Below are positions 38,481-40,979 of a stretch of 40,979 nucleotides of DNA, piece after piece; within the stretch, counting starts at the first letter, position 1; each line of letters begins with the position of its first letter. The translations under genes and the position numbers were made by a program. The DNA is from Acidimicrobiia bacterium (GTDB taxonomy: Bacteria; Actinomycetota; Acidimicrobiia; UBA2766), in the NCBI GenBank assembly GCA_019695375.1, contig JAIBAC010000008.1, positions 1 to 40,979 on the forward strand, given 5' to 3'. A model generated the notes under the pieces. That model did not search any database and was not told where the DNA came from. It saw nothing but the letters and a program-made list of their open reading frames with translations.

Positions 38481-39128
38481 ATGGCCGACCACCTCTCACA
38501 TCGTGATCGTCCCGAGCCCCCCGCCTGCGGCAGCGGACACGACGGGGGCTTCACCCTGCTGGAGCTGATGATCGCCATCGCGATCCTGGGCCTCCTGATG
38601 GCGATCGCGATCCCCACGTTCCTCGGCGCCCGCACACGAGCACAGGATTCCCAGGCGCAGACGACGATCCGTTCCACCTTCGACACGGCGGCTGCGATCC
38701 TGTCGCAGACCAACGTGGAGGGCCAGCCGCTCGATCTGCTCGAGCAGACCGAACCTCGCTACAACTACACCTTCGCGGCATCGACCGATCCGGAAACGGT
38801 CTCGTTCGCGCTCAGCGCCGCTCCGCTCGACATGGCGCCGGCCGCGTTCAGCCCTGATGGCGCCCACGCGCAGGAAGTCGACTACGCCTGGGCCGCGCTG
38901 ATCGCGGCACGGAGCCGCTCCGGTGCCTGCGTCATCGGGATCTGGCACATGAACTCCGGCACTGCGCTCGCCACGGTGCCGGCGGCCGAGATGCCCGCCT
39001 GCCGTGCAGCCGACATCGACACGACCCGATTCAACGACGTCTACCTCAAGGGGGGGTCGAGCACCGGAGGCACCGAGGTCTTCGTGTGCGCCGACCCGAC
39101 TTGCCTCGGAGATGACGGCGGAGGCTGA
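38481..39128 (+). CDS. type IV prepilin-like protein
   Basis: A 215-residue protein with a class III signal: a 23-residue hydrophilic leader ending in Gly23, then FTLLELMIAIAILGLLMAIAIPTFLGARTRAQ, with Glu28 at position +5 of the mature protein. Prepilin peptidase would cut after Gly23. The C-terminal globular part has Cys pairs (CVIG..., CRAAD, CADPTC) and a Gly-rich end. It may be a major or minor pilin or a pseudopilin; no assembly ATPase or platform gene is in the window. ATG 38481 stands 80 bases after the unknown gene. Confidence 0.9.
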   Translation: MADHLSHRDRPEPPACGSGHDGGFTLLELMIAIAILGLLMAIAIPTFLGARTRAQDSQAQTTIRSTFDTAAAILSQTNVEGQPLDLLEQTEPRYNYTFAASTDPETVSFALSAAPLDMAPAAFSPDGAHAQEVDYAWAALIAARSRSGACVIGIWHMNSGTALATVPAAEMPACRAADIDTTRFNDVYLKGGSSTGGTEVFVCADPTCLGDDGGG

Positions 39129-39174
39129 GGACGTCCGGCTCGTCGTGCGCGGCCGGCCAAAGGAGATCTCCACG

Positions 39175-40917
39175 ATGAACACCACCGGCGCCCGACTCCT
39201 GGCGGCTGCCGTCGCGCTCGGCGGCGCTGCTCTGATCGCGTGGTACTGCACGGAACTGCCGGCCGAAGGGCTCCCCGTCGCGCTCGTGCTGCTGGCAGCG
39301 CTGGTGTGGTCGACGGTCGCGTTCACGCTCAACACCGTCGTCGGTGGCGGTCACTCGCGCCCCGACCCGAACGATGCAACCGCGTCCGCGACCGACGACG
39401 ACGTGACGGTCGTCGTCGTCGCGACCGGGGACGACCCCGACGAGGTCGTGCGCACATCGGCCGCCCTGGCGCAGGCCGCCGGGCCGGTCGTGCTGGTGGA
39501 CCTCTCGGCGAGTCCGCGTCACGGTCTCGCGTCTGCCCTCGGAGTGCTCCTCGCAGAGGGCGACGGTGAACAGGGCGCCATCGACGCCGCCCTCACCGCT
39601 GTCACCACACCCTGTGTCACGGTGGTGCGCGCACGCGCCTGCGTGGTCGCCGACGAGCTCCGCGCCGCAGCCGGCCGCGTCGTGGGTGACACCGGCTGGG
39701 TGACCGGCAGGACCGAGGTGTACAACGACGACGGGTTCAGCCCCGCCTACGGCCATTCCATCGGCGATGCCCTGCGCGACCGCGCACGTCGCAACGGCAT
39801 CCCCCTGTGGGCACCCGACGCGACGGTGATGCGCACCGAGGCAGCCGTGGCGGCCGGGGGCTTCCGTCCCGACCGCCCGTGGGGTTCGGTGCTGCGCCGG
39901 ATGGCGGCCGCCGGCTTCCGCGGCACGACCCATCCGGGCGTGCTCACAGCGATCGCCGCCCCGGCAGAGGCGGAGCCGTTCTGGCGCATCCGCGTGTCCG
40001 AGGCGCGAGCAGACGTGTCCGAGGCGACCGACGTCGTCGTCTCCCCCGGGATGCACGGCTCGCGGGCGTGGGCAGCGCGGGCCAGTGCTGCGGGGCTGGT
40101 CATGCGCGACCTTCGCGGATGGGTGATCCTCGCATGGATGCTCGCCTTCGGTGCCGTCGCCGCCACCGGAGTGGCACCGGTCGCCTCACAGGTGTGGCTG
40201 TGGACCGGGCTCGTGGTCGTCTACGCGGCTGCCCGCGGCCTGGTCACGGCGCTCCAGTGCGGGATGCTGTCGGACGCCGACACCGAACTCGAGGGCATCG
40301 TGTACGAGTTCCCCATCTCGCTGTCGTCCACGGCGGGCATCGCACGTCGTTCCGCTCCGATCCGGCCGGTGTCGCAGATGGCTTCGCTCGTGCCTTCGCG
40401 CCTGCTCGTCTGGTCGTCGCTGCTGCTGTCGGTGTGCCTCGCCCTCGGGGTGGTCGAGCTGACCGGGGCGATCGCGGTCGAGTCCAACGCCCAGCAGCCC
40501 TGGGGCATTGCCGGGTGCATGGCGCTGATCACGGCCTTCTGCGCCGGGATCTGGCGAGCCGGCCACCTGCGTCGCTCCGGACGCGCGAGCTTCCGCTTCC
40601 CGCTCGCACTGCCCGCGGCCGTCGCCGGCCACGAGTGCGTGACCGAGGACGTCTCGCCGGGCGGCATGCGCGTTCGCGGCGCACTCGGGACGCTGTCGGT
40701 GGGCGACACGATCGAGGTCGAGGTGCACACATCTGTGCGCGTGCACACGCTGCAGGCCGGCGTGCGCTGGACCTACGCGGACGGCGACGAGTCGGTCGCG
40801 GGCCTCGCACTCGTCATGGCCGACCACGACCTGGCCGAGTGGACACGCACGGTCTTCACCGCTGCCGACGTGTTGCGACCCCAGGCAGCTGCGCCGGCAG
40901 CGCTCACATCCCCGTGA
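39175..40917 (+). CDS. PilZ-domain protein with degenerate glycosyltransferase-like domain
   Basis: A 580-residue membrane protein. Two N-terminal spans (8-55) precede a GT2-like domain (75-280: DDVTVVVVATGDDPDEVVRTSAAL, LWAPDATVMRTEAAVAAGGFRP) in which the catalytic DxD and QxxRW motifs are not seen; four spans follow (315-460). The C-terminal PilZ domain has RASFR (Arg470, Arg474) and DVSPGG (Asp492, Ser494, Gly497), the RxxxR and D/NxSxxG pair that binds cyclic di-GMP. The layout mirrors BcsA-like synthases, but with the catalytic part decayed; a c-di-GMP receptor at the membrane is likely. AAAGGAGA precedes ATG 39175. It follows the prepilin gene by 46 bases. Confidence 0.85.
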   Translation: MNTTGARLLAAAVALGGAALIAWYCTELPAEGLPVALVLLAALVWSTVAFTLNTVVGGGHSRPDPNDATASATDDDVTVVVVATGDDPDEVVRTSAALAQAAGPVVLVDLSASPRHGLASALGVLLAEGDGEQGAIDAALTAVTTPCVTVVRARACVVADELRAAAGRVVGDTGWVTGRTEVYNDDGFSPAYGHSIGDALRDRARRNGIPLWAPDATVMRTEAAVAAGGFRPDRPWGSVLRRMAAAGFRGTTHPGVLTAIAAPAEAEPFWRIRVSEARADVSEATDVVVSPGMHGSRAWAARASAAGLVMRDLRGWVILAWMLAFGAVAATGVAPVASQVWLWTGLVVVYAAARGLVTALQCGMLSDADTELEGIVYEFPISLSSTAGIARRSAPIRPVSQMASLVPSRLLVWSSLLLSVCLALGVVELTGAIAVESNAQQPWGIAGCMALITAFCAGIWRAGHLRRSGRASFRFPLALPAAVAGHECVTEDVSPGGMRVRGALGTLSVGDTIEVEVHTSVRVHTLQAGVRWTYADGDESVAGLALVMADHDLAEWTRTVFTAADVLRPQAAAPAALTSP

Positions 40918-40978
40918 CGGGATGGCCGGCATCCGACGCCTTCGCCGCCGCGATCACGGCCCACTCGGCTTCGGTGTA
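40904..40978 (-). CDS. possible 3' end of a gene entering from the right edge
   Basis: On the minus strand a frame from the edge reads YTEAEWAVIAAAKASDAGHP and ends with VTGM and TGA at 40906-40904, with GC-rich third positions. At 25 codons this is too short to call; it would overlap the PilZ gene stop by 14 bases. Confidence 0.25.
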   Translation of the reverse strand, partial: YTEAEWAVIAAAKASDAGHPVTGM

Positions 40979-40979
40979 G

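Noticed and set aside
1-40979. CRISPR arrays, insertion sequences, integrases, tRNA or rRNA genes
   Set aside because: No regularly spaced repeats, transposase or integrase motifs or tRNA-like cloverleaf sequences were seen on reading both strands.

Overview
The window is a 41 kb stretch of GC-rich (about 70%) actinobacterial chromosome with tightly packed genes, many GTG/TTG starts and stop/start overlaps of the GTGA type. The gene set (steroid C/D-ring catabolism, HadAB-type dehydratases, PolDom of the LigD family, degenerate PilZ proteins, ABC-F, Lgt) fits a non-mycobacterial member of the Actinobacteriota; the class Acidimicrobiia is my best guess, by inference only. I see no tRNA, rRNA, insertion sequence, integrase, prophage or CRISPR array.

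1-17,000: two steroid C/D-ring loci. On the minus strand, echA20-ipdA-ipdB-ipdC (7261 to 3833) form an overlapping operon that ends with a Pro/Tyr-rich membrane protein; a pair of acyl-CoA dehydrogenases of the FadE31/FadE32 type (3124 to 946) follows as its own unit, and an SDR gene is divergent from echA20, as in the Mycobacterium KstR2 regulon. Both minus-strand units start just behind the same palindrome, TCTGACG-N3-CGTCAGA (3156-3172 and 7282-7306). The second locus, lysophospholipid-acyltransferase-like gene, fadE30, ipdF, corA and an ABC-F gene (16934 to 11130, minus), starts behind a different palindrome that fits the KstR consensus TnnAACnnGTTnnA (17008-17027). Between the two loci lie a tandem pair of GAF-PAS proteins and a polytopic membrane protein. 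Together EchA20, IpdA/B/C/F and FadE30 cover opening of rings D and C of the HIP-CoA intermediate; the FadE31/32-like pair would work on the chain released.

17,000-24,800: a GlcD-family FAD oxidase and a double-hotdog thioesterase (plus), SDR and ABM-domain genes, another SDR, an AlaX-type tRNA editing protein, a serine beta-lactamase-fold hydrolase and an exported beta-propeller protein.

24,800-30,700: a dipeptidyl-peptidase IV-like peptidase overlaps a 508-residue protein that joins a LigD-type primase-polymerase domain to a C-terminal HAD phosphatase resembling the 3'-phosphatase domain of T4 polynucleotide kinase. This fusion is the most interesting object I see. Next come an HxpB-like sugar phosphatase, a long ribosome hibernation factor with two C-terminal domains, a small protein and an EthD protein.

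30,700-40,979: a polysaccharide sugar transferase behind a leader with repeated CAGGTGAG elements, a TPR protein, lgt, a coiled-coil protein, a HadA/HadB-like pair, a Tat-exported PhoD-like phosphatase, a DUF4352-like membrane protein, msrB, an unknown protein, a type IV prepilin and a PilZ protein with a degenerate glycosyltransferase domain.

Several genes start 5-9 nt after a TANNNT hexamer with no Shine-Dalgarno sequence, which suggests widespread leaderless transcription.
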